Origin: an uncultured Pelagibacteraceae bacterium
GTDB taxonomy: Bacteria > Pseudomonadota > Alphaproteobacteria > Pelagibacterales > Pelagibacteraceae
Length of the DNA stretch: 64,000 nucleotides
NCBI GenBank assembly: GCA_902538915.1
Contig: CACBGZ010000001.1
Span: 117,108 to 181,107, forward strand
Direction: 5' to 3'
Numbering within the stretch: position 1 is the first letter of the stretch; every line of letters begins with the position of its first letter. The notes under the pieces are model-generated. The model worked only from the letters and a program-made list of their open reading frames with translations. It ran no database searches and had not been told where the DNA came from. The position numbers and the translations under genes were made by a program. Shown here in pieces: positions 8,862 through 16,248 of this stretch.

Positions 8862-9661
8862 AAAATTCATTAATCAATCAATCTTTTGTAAATGCAAGAA
8901 AAGAAAATAGGCCTGCTCTTCTTACTTACAGCGTTGCGGGTGATAACACTAAAAAAAGATCCCTAGAAATTTTAAAATCTCTTTCTGAATATGCAGACAT
9001 TTGTGAATTAGGATTTCCTCATAATACACCGATTGCTGATGGTGGCCAAATTCAAACTAGCGCTTATAGAGCAATTAAAAATGGGATAAAAATAAATGAT
9101 GTATTTTCAATAGTAAGCAATTTTAAAAAAATAAAGAAAAATAAACCAATAATTTTGATGGGCTACTACAATATGGTTTATCAATACAATGAAAATAAAT
9201 TTATTTCAAAGTGTAAGAAAGCTAAAGTAGACGGTTTAATAATCGTTGACCTACCTTACCCAGAAAATAAAGTTTTTGCTGCTAAATGCAAAAAAAATAA
9301 TATTAATTTTATTCAACTAATTTCACCAACTACCTCAAAATTAAGACTAAAAAAAATTGTTAGTGACTCTCATGATATGATATATTATATTAGTATGTTG
9401 TCTACTACTGGCGGAAAACTAAAAGTTTCTGCAAAAGAGATAATAAAACAATACCAAAAGATCAAGAATCAAAATAAATCGAAAAATGTTGTGATAGGAT
9501 TTGGTATCACTGAAAAAACCATAAAATCACTCAAAAAAGCTGATGGATTAGTGGTGGGAAGCGCAATTTGTAAAGAAATTACAAGGTCCATTAAAAAAAG
9601 ACAAAATACTGTCACAAATGTTATTAATCTAGTAAAAAAATTAAAAAATAAAATTAAATGA
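8858..9661 (+). CDS. trpA: Tryptophan synthase alpha chain
   Basis: Cleaves indole-3-glycerol phosphate to indole within the alpha2-beta2 complex. The catalytic pair is kept: Glu in CELGFPHNTP and Asp in IADGGQIQ (canonical FSDPxADGP). DGLIIVDLPYPE and YYISMLSTTGG (canonical YxVSxxGxTG) support the family. 267 residues, full length. ATGA overlaps join it to trpB and to accD. Confidence 0.95.
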   Translation: MKNSLINQSFVNARKENRPALLTYSVAGDNTKKRSLEILKSLSEYADICELGFPHNTPIADGGQIQTSAYRAIKNGIKINDVFSIVSNFKKIKKNKPIILMGYYNMVYQYNENKFISKCKKAKVDGLIIVDLPYPENKVFAAKCKKNNINFIQLISPTTSKLRLKKIVSDSHDMIYYISMLSTTGGKLKVSAKEIIKQYQKIKNQNKSKNVVIGFGITEKTIKSLKKADGLVVGSAICKEITRSIKKRQNTVTNVINLVKKLKNKIK

Positions 9662-10587
9662 ACTGGATTACAAAAATAATCAAAGCAGGTGAAAAAATAA
9701 AGACCGCAATTCATAGGAGAGCTACTAAAGATGATATGGTAAATAGTGATTGGACATCTTGTTGCAAAGGTCCAGTTCTAAAAAAAGAATTTGAGCAAAA
9801 TTTATGGGTTTGCCCAGATTGCAATAAACACCTTAGAATAGCTCCTAAACAAAGGTTTGATATTTTATTTGGTAAAAATAATTATGAGACATTAAATACA
9901 CCGATACCAAAAGATGATCCACTAAACTGGTCAGACTCTAAACCATATAAAGAAAGATTAAAAACTGCGAGAAAAAAAACTGGTATGAACTGTGGAATGA
10001 TGGTTGTTTGTGGAACAATACATAACATTAAAATTACTGCAGTAGCCTCGGATTTCAATTTTTTAGGGGCCTCAATGGCAGCTGCAGAAGGTGAGGCGTT
10101 TTTATATGGTGTACAATATGCGATAGAAAATAAAACGCCATTTTTATGTATAAGTGCTGGCGGCGGTATGAGAATGATGGAAAGCTTGATATCTTTGTCT
10201 CAAATGACAAGAACTACTATCGCTATCAATGAACTTAAAAAAAATAATCTCCCTTATTTAGTTTGTATAACTGACCCAACCGCTGGAGGGATTACAGCTT
10301 CATATGCTATGTTAGGAGATATACATTTAGCTGAACCAGGTGCTTTAATTGCTTTTGCAGGTGCAAGAGTAATACAAGGAACTGTTAAGGAGGAATTGCC
10401 TGAAGGTTTTCAAAAAAGTGAATACTTAGAAAAAACTGGTTTTGTAGACTTAATTGTGAACAGAAAAGATCTTTCAGAAAAAATAGGTACTTTATTATCA
10501 ATATTGTTAAAGAAAAATTCTGCTATAAGCACTGATGAGAATGAAACTACAGAAGATACTCAGTCGCTTTCAAAAGTTGCATCCTAA
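9658..10587 (+). CDS. accD: Acetyl-CoA carboxylase carboxyltransferase beta subunit
   Basis: Beta half of the carboxyltransferase that makes malonyl-CoA with AccA. The N-terminal zinc ribbon is followed by a crotonase-like domain with FLGASMAAAEGEAF, SAGGGMRMMES and DPTAGGITASYAMLGD. The ribbon is odd: Cys35-Cys36 are adjacent instead of C-x2-C, while Cys36-x15-Cys52-x2-Cys55 keeps the usual spacing. 309 residues, slightly longer than usual. It lies between trpA and folC, as in most alphaproteobacteria. Confidence 0.95.
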   Translation: MNWITKIIKAGEKIKTAIHRRATKDDMVNSDWTSCCKGPVLKKEFEQNLWVCPDCNKHLRIAPKQRFDILFGKNNYETLNTPIPKDDPLNWSDSKPYKERLKTARKKTGMNCGMMVVCGTIHNIKITAVASDFNFLGASMAAAEGEAFLYGVQYAIENKTPFLCISAGGGMRMMESLISLSQMTRTTIAINELKKNNLPYLVCITDPTAGGITASYAMLGDIHLAEPGALIAFAGARVIQGTVKEELPEGFQKSEYLEKTGFVDLIVNRKDLSEKIGTLLSILLKKNSAISTDENETTEDTQSLSKVAS

Positions 10588-11806
10588 AGAAATTGATCTA
10601 AGCTTAGATCGCATTAAAAATTTGTGTGCAAAATTAGGTAATCCTCAAGATAAAATCAAAGCTATCTCTGTTATTGGAACTAATGGTAAAAATTCTACTA
10701 TTCAAGCTTGTTATTCAATCTTAAAAGAAGCTCAAATTAATTGCAATGTTTATACAAGCCCACATATAATAAAAATTAATGAGAGATTTGTCTTTAACAA
10801 CAAAGAATTGTCTGATGACGAATTAGCTACTCTTTTCGAGAAAGTTGAGGAAATTAATAAAAATCAACCCATAACATTTTTTGAAATACTAACTGCATGT
10901 TTCTTCTACAAAGCTGCCGAATATCCAGATAATATCAATTTAGTTGAGTCTGGTCTTTTTTTCAGATTTGATGCAACAAATATTTTAAAAAAAAACTTAG
11001 CTAGTATTATAACTTCAATCAGCAAAGATCACCTTGATTGGCTTCCAAATTCTGAGCAAACTATTGAAAGAATTGTATTTGAAAAAACCTCTGCCCTATT
11101 AGATTCAAATATTATAATAGCGAAACAAAATAATAAACCAACAATGAATTTAATAAAAAAAACTATTAAAAAAAATAAATCAAATAAAATTTATTATGAT
11201 GAGGAATATTATTTCAAAAAAAATGAGGATAATTCCTTTTATTTCAAGGATGAAAAAGGTGGTTTAGAGTTACCAAAACCTAACATTTTAGGCCAATTTC
11301 AATTAGAAAACATATCTACTGCAATAGCAACATTGCGACTGCTTAATTTAGAAATTAAAGACAATCATATTAAAAATGGTATTCAAAAGATAAATAGTCT
11401 TGGAAGACTTCAGCTTATTAAGTCTGGTAAATTAAAAAATTTAGCAAAAGATAATTCAATTATTATATCTGGTGACCATAATGAAGATGGAGCTAGAGTC
11501 TTGAATGAGTATCTTAGTAGTTTAAATTGTAACAAACACCTCATAATTGGCATGATGAACAATAAGGATCATGAGAAATATATTAGTTATTTTAAAAATA
11601 TTTCTTCAATAACTACAGTTGATATTCCTAACCAACCTAATTCGATCTCTGGTAAAAAATTGAAAGATAAATTTAAAAATTTTTCAAATGTTAATTATAA
11701 AGAAAGTATTGAGGGGGCTATAAAGTCAAAAAAACTAAAACACGGAGATTTATTGCTTATCACAGGATCACTTTATTTGTGTGGAGAAGTTTTAAATCTA
11801 AATTAG
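10541..11806 (+). CDS. folC: Folylpolyglutamate / dihydrofolate synthase
   Basis: ATP-dependent ligase of the Mur-ligase superfamily that makes and glutamylates folate. The P-loop is GTNGKNST (usually GTNGKGS), followed by YTSPHI and SKDHLDWLP. The usual ExGLGGRLDATN reads ESGLFFRFDATN. About 421 residues. The frame opens at ATG 10535, but the second ATG at 10541 gives the expected MKLQKIL start; both overlap accD. The stop shares the tetranucleotide TTAG (11803-11806) with the convergent trxA stop. Confidence 0.9.
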   Translation: MKLQKILSRFQKLHPKEIDLSLDRIKNLCAKLGNPQDKIKAISVIGTNGKNSTIQACYSILKEAQINCNVYTSPHIIKINERFVFNNKELSDDELATLFEKVEEINKNQPITFFEILTACFFYKAAEYPDNINLVESGLFFRFDATNILKKNLASIITSISKDHLDWLPNSEQTIERIVFEKTSALLDSNIIIAKQNNKPTMNLIKKTIKKNKSNKIYYDEEYYFKKNEDNSFYFKDEKGGLELPKPNILGQFQLENISTAIATLRLLNLEIKDNHIKNGIQKINSLGRLQLIKSGKLKNLAKDNSIIISGDHNEDGARVLNEYLSSLNCNKHLIIGMMNNKDHEKYISYFKNISSITTVDIPNQPNSISGKKLKDKFKNFSNVNYKESIEGAIKSKKLKHGDLLLITGSLYLCGEVLNLN

Positions 11807-12120
11807 ATATTTTTATCTAAAAATTCTTTCATGTGACTTTCTGGGACGCCACCTACTTTTCTGTCTACTTCTACACCTTTTTTATAAATAATTACCGTGG
11901 GAACACCTCTGATACCTGCTGCACTACCTGTATTAATTCCCCCGTCTTCAATATCAGCATAATAAAATCCAGCCTTACCTTTGTATTCTCCAGCTAATTT
12001 ATCCATCACAGGTTTTAATGTTTTGCAAGGTCCACACCAAGCAGCGCTAAATTGAATTACGGATACATCTTCATTTTTGATTTTACTATCAAAATCTTCA
12101 TCTTTAAAATCTATAAGCAT
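11803..12120 (-). CDS. trxA: Thioredoxin
   Basis: Cytoplasmic dithiol reductant, 105 residues. The redox site is WCGPCKTLKP and the cis-Pro is in GVPTVIIYKKG. One extra insertion (DGGINTGSAAGIRG) precedes the cis-Pro. An AAAGG ribosome-binding site is visible upstream of the ATG at 12120. Its place after folC matches the alphaproteobacterial accD-folC-trxA order, though here it is on the opposite strand and convergent. Confidence 0.95.
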   Translation of the reverse strand: MLIDFKDEDFDSKIKNEDVSVIQFSAAWCGPCKTLKPVMDKLAGEYKGKAGFYYADIEDGGINTGSAAGIRGVPTVIIYKKGVEVDRKVGGVPESHMKEFLDKNI

Positions 12121-12154
12121 AAAACCTTTCTAGTTATAAGTTTATATATGTCAA

Positions 12155-13591
12155 CTAGGCAATTTCATATTTTTTTTCAATCGACATTATAAATGTATTA
12201 ATTTCATCTAATTTTTTTAATTCATTTTCATCATCTCTATTTGAAGCTTGATCTCTTAAATAATCAATTTCAGTATATGCCATATTTACAGTTTGCCATT
12301 TTTCTTTATTTTTACTTAGAATTCTTCTCGCTATCTCACTTTTAATATTTTTATAAAGATCTGGCGGTAGAATTTGTGGTGCTTCTTGATAAATAATTTT
12401 TTGACCAAACCAGCAACATCTTTTATCTTGAAACTTATCAAGTAAACGTAACTTGTCTTCCCATGATGAACTGTGCCAAGTTTTGAATAATGCGGTATCC
12501 TTATTTGGTATAAATTTTTCATAAAGAGTTTCCTCAGGGAGTAAATCCTCTTGAGTTTTCAATTGTTCTTTTTCTTCCGCAGCTTCTCTATTTATTATTT
12601 GAATATTTTTACAAAAATTTTCATTATTTCTAACTAATTGTGCCCTCTTTTTTATAGTTTCTAAATCTAACTCTGTGTATGGTTTTTGTTTTAGTGCAAA
12701 TTCTTTATCTAAAACTACTGGAGCCTTATTTGTCTTTAAAACTCTCAAAGCTTTTGGACTAAATTTTTTTAATGTATCTCTTAGCTGATCAACTGATAAA
12801 TTTAATAATGGCTCTGGATCTCTTCTCAAATCCCAAAGATATCCCCAGGATGCATACGAAGGGTGAAAGCATTGATTTGGGTGTAATGTGCTTACTAAAT
12901 ACATCATATTTCTCCCCTTCACACTTTCAAAAATTGAATACACCCCATCACTTTTCAAAATTGTCTCAACACTTGTTTTTGTTGATGTTTTTAAAAATGT
13001 TTGCCAATTTTCTTTATGCTTCTCCCTTATAATTCTTAATACTTTTAAGGAATTTTGAGCATCCACATAAGCTGTATGGCTGGCAGATGTGTCAAAACCC
13101 TGCATTCTAGATAAAGATTCTAATGCAAGGCTTGGGTTTCCTGCCTCTGTTAATTCTGTTTTTAAAGTCTCTGAATTTAAAGTTTGAGCCGCTCTAGCTA
13201 TATGTAAACCATCGTGTTCACTATTTGGCGACGAATGTGTAGCATAGGGATACCGATTACCCTTAAAAAAATTAAAATGAAACATTCTTCGATCAAAATT
13301 TAAATTTGACCATCCCATAAACATAGCTGGAGCACATTTTGAGAAAAAATTTTCAACAGCACCCAAGAAATCATAATGCGAATAATTCCCTTTGGTTAAT
13401 AAATCAATACTAGTTGAATTAACAAGTAAAGCTTTTGCGCTTGGCACCTCGCCTTCTGGCATTCTACCTCTAATATTTAATTTTCCAATTTCTTTTAAAT
13501 TTTTGTCGACAACAACAGCACCTACTTCAATAATGGATCCCCATATTGTTGAGTTTGTGGTTTCAGTATCGTAGATTACAATTTTATCCAT
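12155..13591 (-). CDS. sbcB: Exodeoxyribonuclease I-like DEDDh 3'-5' exonuclease
   Basis: ExoI degrades single-stranded DNA 3' to 5'. The DEDDh exonuclease core covers about residues 1-190: Asp8/Glu10 in YDTETT, Asp in SNLNFDRRMF, and His/Asp in SHTAYVDAQ. The C-terminal part resembles the ExoI accessory domains: LHPNQCFHPSYASWGYLWDL matches ExoI's HPxN...DL, and later come LRDTLKKF, NKAPVV and an RAQL segment. At 478 residues it is close to E. coli ExoI (475). It sits next to a second exonuclease (4-bp gap) and rmuC, where alphaproteobacteria often keep addAB. Family call good; exact substrate inferred. Confidence 0.8.
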   Translation of the reverse strand: MDKIVIYDTETTNSTIWGSIIEVGAVVVDKNLKEIGKLNIRGRMPEGEVPSAKALLVNSTSIDLLTKGNYSHYDFLGAVENFFSKCAPAMFMGWSNLNFDRRMFHFNFFKGNRYPYATHSSPNSEHDGLHIARAAQTLNSETLKTELTEAGNPSLALESLSRMQGFDTSASHTAYVDAQNSLKVLRIIREKHKENWQTFLKTSTKTSVETILKSDGVYSIFESVKGRNMMYLVSTLHPNQCFHPSYASWGYLWDLRRDPEPLLNLSVDQLRDTLKKFSPKALRVLKTNKAPVVLDKEFALKQKPYTELDLETIKKRAQLVRNNENFCKNIQIINREAAEEKEQLKTQEDLLPEETLYEKFIPNKDTALFKTWHSSSWEDKLRLLDKFQDKRCCWFGQKIIYQEAPQILPPDLYKNIKSEIARRILSKNKEKWQTVNMAYTEIDYLRDQASNRDDENELKKLDEINTFIMSIEKKYEIA

Positions 13592-13595
13592 TTTT

Positions 13596-14285
13596 TTAAT
13601 AAACCAAATTATTCATTTCGTTAAACTTCTTTAATCTACCTAAAAACAAATTTTGATATGTTATTAGTTCGGGTCCTTGAATTTTAAATTCTTGAAATAA
13701 ATTGTCCACTGTACAAACTAGAATAACACACACATTAATATTTGAATTATAAACAATATTATGTGCTAAAGAGTAAGCAGCAGTTTGTAAAAACCAAGAG
13801 TCTATATACTCTGCTTTTTTTGGTTTGTTAGACTGCTTAAAATCAATTATAGTCTCTTTTCCCTCATAAAGACCCACACAATCTGCTGTGCCTGCATATC
13901 TCTCAGGATAATGCATTGTGCACTCCACACCATATATTTCCTCTAATCTATTTGTTAAACCTTTATCAATAATTTCTTTTGCCATTTTTTTAAATTGCTC
14001 ATTGTCTTCAAAGAAACTTAAATTTTCTCTTCCCAAAAGAAAAGACTCTAAATAGCTGTGCATTTGAGAACCTCTGCTACTTGCTGCCTTTGTTATAGCT
14101 TCAGCTTCTTTGTGACCAGTTCTCTCTCTCCAGTTAGCTAAAGCTGCTTTATCTTCCTCAGACTTTGTTGCATCAAGTATTGAAGTTACACTCGGTAACT
14201 TTGCTTCTCCTAGTACGTATCTTCTTATTCCATCTTCTGTCGCTCTTGAACTTGTAGGATAGTCATATTTTTTGTTCCAACGCAT
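13596..14285 (-). CDS. PD-(D/E)XK exonuclease, RecB/MGME1-like (phage-type)
   Basis: Predicted single-strand DNA exonuclease. The restriction-like core is visible in the second half: ERYAGTADCVG supplies the first Asp and ETIIDFKQSNK gives the D-x-K pair, followed by WFLQTAAYSLAHN as in RecB-type nucleases. The N-terminal half has SRGSQMHSYLES, typical of the compact MGME1/phage exonuclease group. The frame opens at 14363, overlapping rmuC by 41 bp; the internal ATG at 14285 (229 residues, starting MRWNKKYDYP) avoids the overlap and matches the usual start of these proteins, but neither has a strong ribosome-binding site. No phage genes lie nearby. Confidence 0.72.
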   Translation of the reverse strand: MRWNKKYDYPTSSRATEDGIRRYVLGEAKLPSVTSILDATKSEEDKAALANWRERTGHKEAEAITKAASSRGSQMHSYLESFLLGRENLSFFEDNEQFKKMAKEIIDKGLTNRLEEIYGVECTMHYPERYAGTADCVGLYEGKETIIDFKQSNKPKKAEYIDSWFLQTAAYSLAHNIVYNSNINVCVILVCTVDNLFQEFKIQGPELITYQNLFLGRLKKFNEMNNLVY

Positions 14286-14322
14286 GTGATTTCTTATAGT
14301 CGGTATTATCTGAAAAAAGAAA

Positions 14323-15414
14323 TTATTTTTTGACTTGTTTATTTCTTTCAACAAAACTCTCAACGTTCTCTGTTAGAACAGCTTTTTCAACTTGCTCGGG
14401 ATCTTTTATATTTTCTAAAGTTCTAGTAATTGATCTTGCATCTTTTCCAAAACTATCAACAACTGTCATAGCTTCTTCAAGTTTTTTTCTTAATTTATAA
14501 ATATTATCAAAATGACTAGAAAATCTCGTGCTTATAGTTTTTAAATGATCATAAATCTCTGTTGCGTGTTTTGAAATTTTAAGAGACTGAAAGCCCATGT
14601 GTAAAGACTGTAAATAAGCTGAAAGAGTATTTGGGCCACAAATTACTATTTTATATTTTTTCATTAATTCTTGAGTTAATAGCTCTTTACTGCTTGGGTC
14701 TTGATACTCAGTTAATTCTTTATAAAGACTCTCTGTAGGAGCATACACTATTGCAAAATTTGAAGTTTTAGGTGGTACAATATATTTTTCCATGACACTC
14801 TTTGCTTTAGCCTTAAACGCACTTGCCAATTTTGCTCTTGAATCAGCAGCTGCTTTTTTATTATCTGCCTCGTGCGCATCTGTAATTGCCTTAAATTTTT
14901 CTACTGGAAAATGAGAGTCTACCGGAACCAAAACATCTCCTTGAAGCCTGATTGCAAATTCTACGTTCTCGCTGGTATCCTCTTTCATTTTAACATTAGT
15001 CATATATTGAGATGCTGGTAACAAATCTTTTATTAAAGCATCTAAAGAATACTCAGCTAAAGTTCCATATTTTTTGACCCCTGCTAAAATTTTAGTAATT
15101 CCTTCTTGACTTTGATTTAAAAGTTTTACTTGTTCATTAAAATTACCGACCTTCTCATCAACTTTGGTAAGTGCCTCGGTCATATCCTTTGTGACACCGG
15201 TCGATAAAGAGTTAAATGAGGTAGACATCGAACTTAGAGATGTATTGATTGTAGAGTTTAAGCTATCTTTTAATCTAATAATTTCCGCATTCAGATTTGC
15301 TATTTCGTTAGTCTCATCAACTCTGTTCTCTTTCTTGGACTTTATATTTAGATATAAAATAGCCAGGACTGCTCCGAACATTAAAATCAAAATTACTAAT
15401 AAAATTGTGTCCAT
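14323..15414 (-). CDS. rmuC: DNA recombination protein RmuC
   Basis: RmuC limits inversions at short repeats and is predicted to have a nuclease-like fold. Residues 2-23 form a membrane anchor, about 30-115 a coiled coil, and about 118-330 the RmuC domain (KYGTLAEYSLDALI, LVPVDSHFPVEKF, VYAPTESLY, GPNTLSAYLQSL). The segment normally written DSKFP reads DSHFP (Asp166, His168), so the presumed catalytic lysine is absent. At 363 residues it is shorter than E. coli RmuC (475), mostly in the coiled-coil and tail. Confidence 0.88.
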   Translation of the reverse strand: MDTILLVILILMFGAVLAILYLNIKSKKENRVDETNEIANLNAEIIRLKDSLNSTINTSLSSMSTSFNSLSTGVTKDMTEALTKVDEKVGNFNEQVKLLNQSQEGITKILAGVKKYGTLAEYSLDALIKDLLPASQYMTNVKMKEDTSENVEFAIRLQGDVLVPVDSHFPVEKFKAITDAHEADNKKAAADSRAKLASAFKAKAKSVMEKYIVPPKTSNFAIVYAPTESLYKELTEYQDPSSKELLTQELMKKYKIVICGPNTLSAYLQSLHMGFQSLKISKHATEIYDHLKTISTRFSSHFDNIYKLRKKLEEAMTVVDSFGKDARSITRTLENIKDPEQVEKAVLTENVESFVERNKQVKK

Positions 15415-15444
15415 GATTCGTAACTTGTATTATAAGGGATTTTT

Positions 15445-15576
15445 ATGGAATTATATCTTATTTTGAAAATTATTTTTGGAATTGGGGTTCTAATAGCTGC
15501 TTATGTAATAATAAGAAATTTGGACATCATCAAAATTATTCTCATATACTTTAAAGATAAATTACTTGGAAAGTAA
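15445..15576 (+). CDS. 43-residue predicted single-pass membrane protein
   Basis: Small frame on the strand opposite its neighbours, starting MELYLILKIIFGIG and ending DKLLGK. An AAGGGAT Shine-Dalgarno-like motif (15434-15440) sits 4 bp before the ATG, unusually good for this genome. About residues 3-22 are hydrophobic (one membrane helix), followed by a basic amphipathic tail. It is divergent from rmuC (30-bp gap) and its last 15 bp overlap the end of hisG. Function unknown; the ribosome-binding site and the clean fit to the gap argue that it is real. Confidence 0.6.
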   Translation: MELYLILKIIFGIGVLIAAYVIIRNLDIIKIILIYFKDKLLGK

Positions 15577-16248
15577 TTTAGCAAAGTTTTTTAAACCTTT
15601 TTTTTTGCTATTTTTTTTTGAAGTAAAAATACAAGCTTGAGATTTTAAGATTTCTCCATCTTTCAACATACGTAAGTTATTCGCCCTAAGAGTTTCGCCA
15701 GTGGATGTTATGTCTGTAATTAATTCAGCTGAACCAGTAAAAGGGTACGCTTCGGTTGCTCCTAAACTATCAATCAATTTAAATTGAGTAACACCTTTAG
15801 AAAACAGAAAATCCCTAGTTAAATTTGGATACTTAGTTGCAACCCTTAATCTTTTTTTCTTTTTATCTCTAAATTCAAATGCTATTTCTTCTAGGTCAGC
15901 TATTGTTTGAACATCGATCCAAGGATCTGGTATAGCTACAACTAAATTAGCTTTTCCAAAATCAAGTTTCTTAACAATATTTATTTTGTTTTGAATATTT
16001 ATTCCACTTTCTTTAAATAAATCAAAACCAGAAAAACCAATATCTAAAGAGCCATCTCCTAATCTTTCAATAATTTCTCTTGCATGCAAATACAAAATTT
16101 TTATATTTAATTTATTTTTTATTGAGCCTATCAGATCTCTCTCTCCCCGCTCAGAAATAAGCTTTAATCTTTTTTTGATAAAAATTTTTAAAACATCTTT
16201 TCTTAACCGTCCCTTACTTGGTATTCCTATATTTATTAAATTTTTCAT
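15562..16248 (-). CDS. hisG: ATP phosphoribosyltransferase, short form (HisG)
   Basis: First committed step of histidine synthesis. Starts INIGIPSKGRL; ERLGDGSLDIGFSGFDLF and the PRPP-binding ELITDITSTGETLRANNL are diagnostic. At 228 residues it is the short form that lacks the C-terminal regulatory domain and requires HisZ, which is encoded immediately upstream with a 4-bp ATGA overlap. Confidence 0.94.
   Translation of the reverse strand: MKNLINIGIPSKGRLRKDVLKIFIKKRLKLISERGERDLIGSIKNKLNIKILYLHAREIIERLGDGSLDIGFSGFDLFKESGINIQNKINIVKKLDFGKANLVVAIPDPWIDVQTIADLEEIAFEFRDKKKKRLRVATKYPNLTRDFLFSKGVTQFKLIDSLGATEAYPFTGSAELITDITSTGETLRANNLRMLKDGEILKSQACIFTSKKNSKKKGLKNFAKLLSK

Noticed and set aside
11803-11820. 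Inverted repeat TTAGATA-TTTT-TATCTAA as a bidirectional terminator
   Set aside because: The stem is only seven pairs with a single G-C pair, overlaps both stop codons and has no distinct U tract; chance is likely in this base composition.
15164-15466. 100-codon plus-strand frame antisense to rmuC
   Set aside because: It is the complement of the rmuC coiled-coil and anchor region, with no ribosome-binding site or family match.
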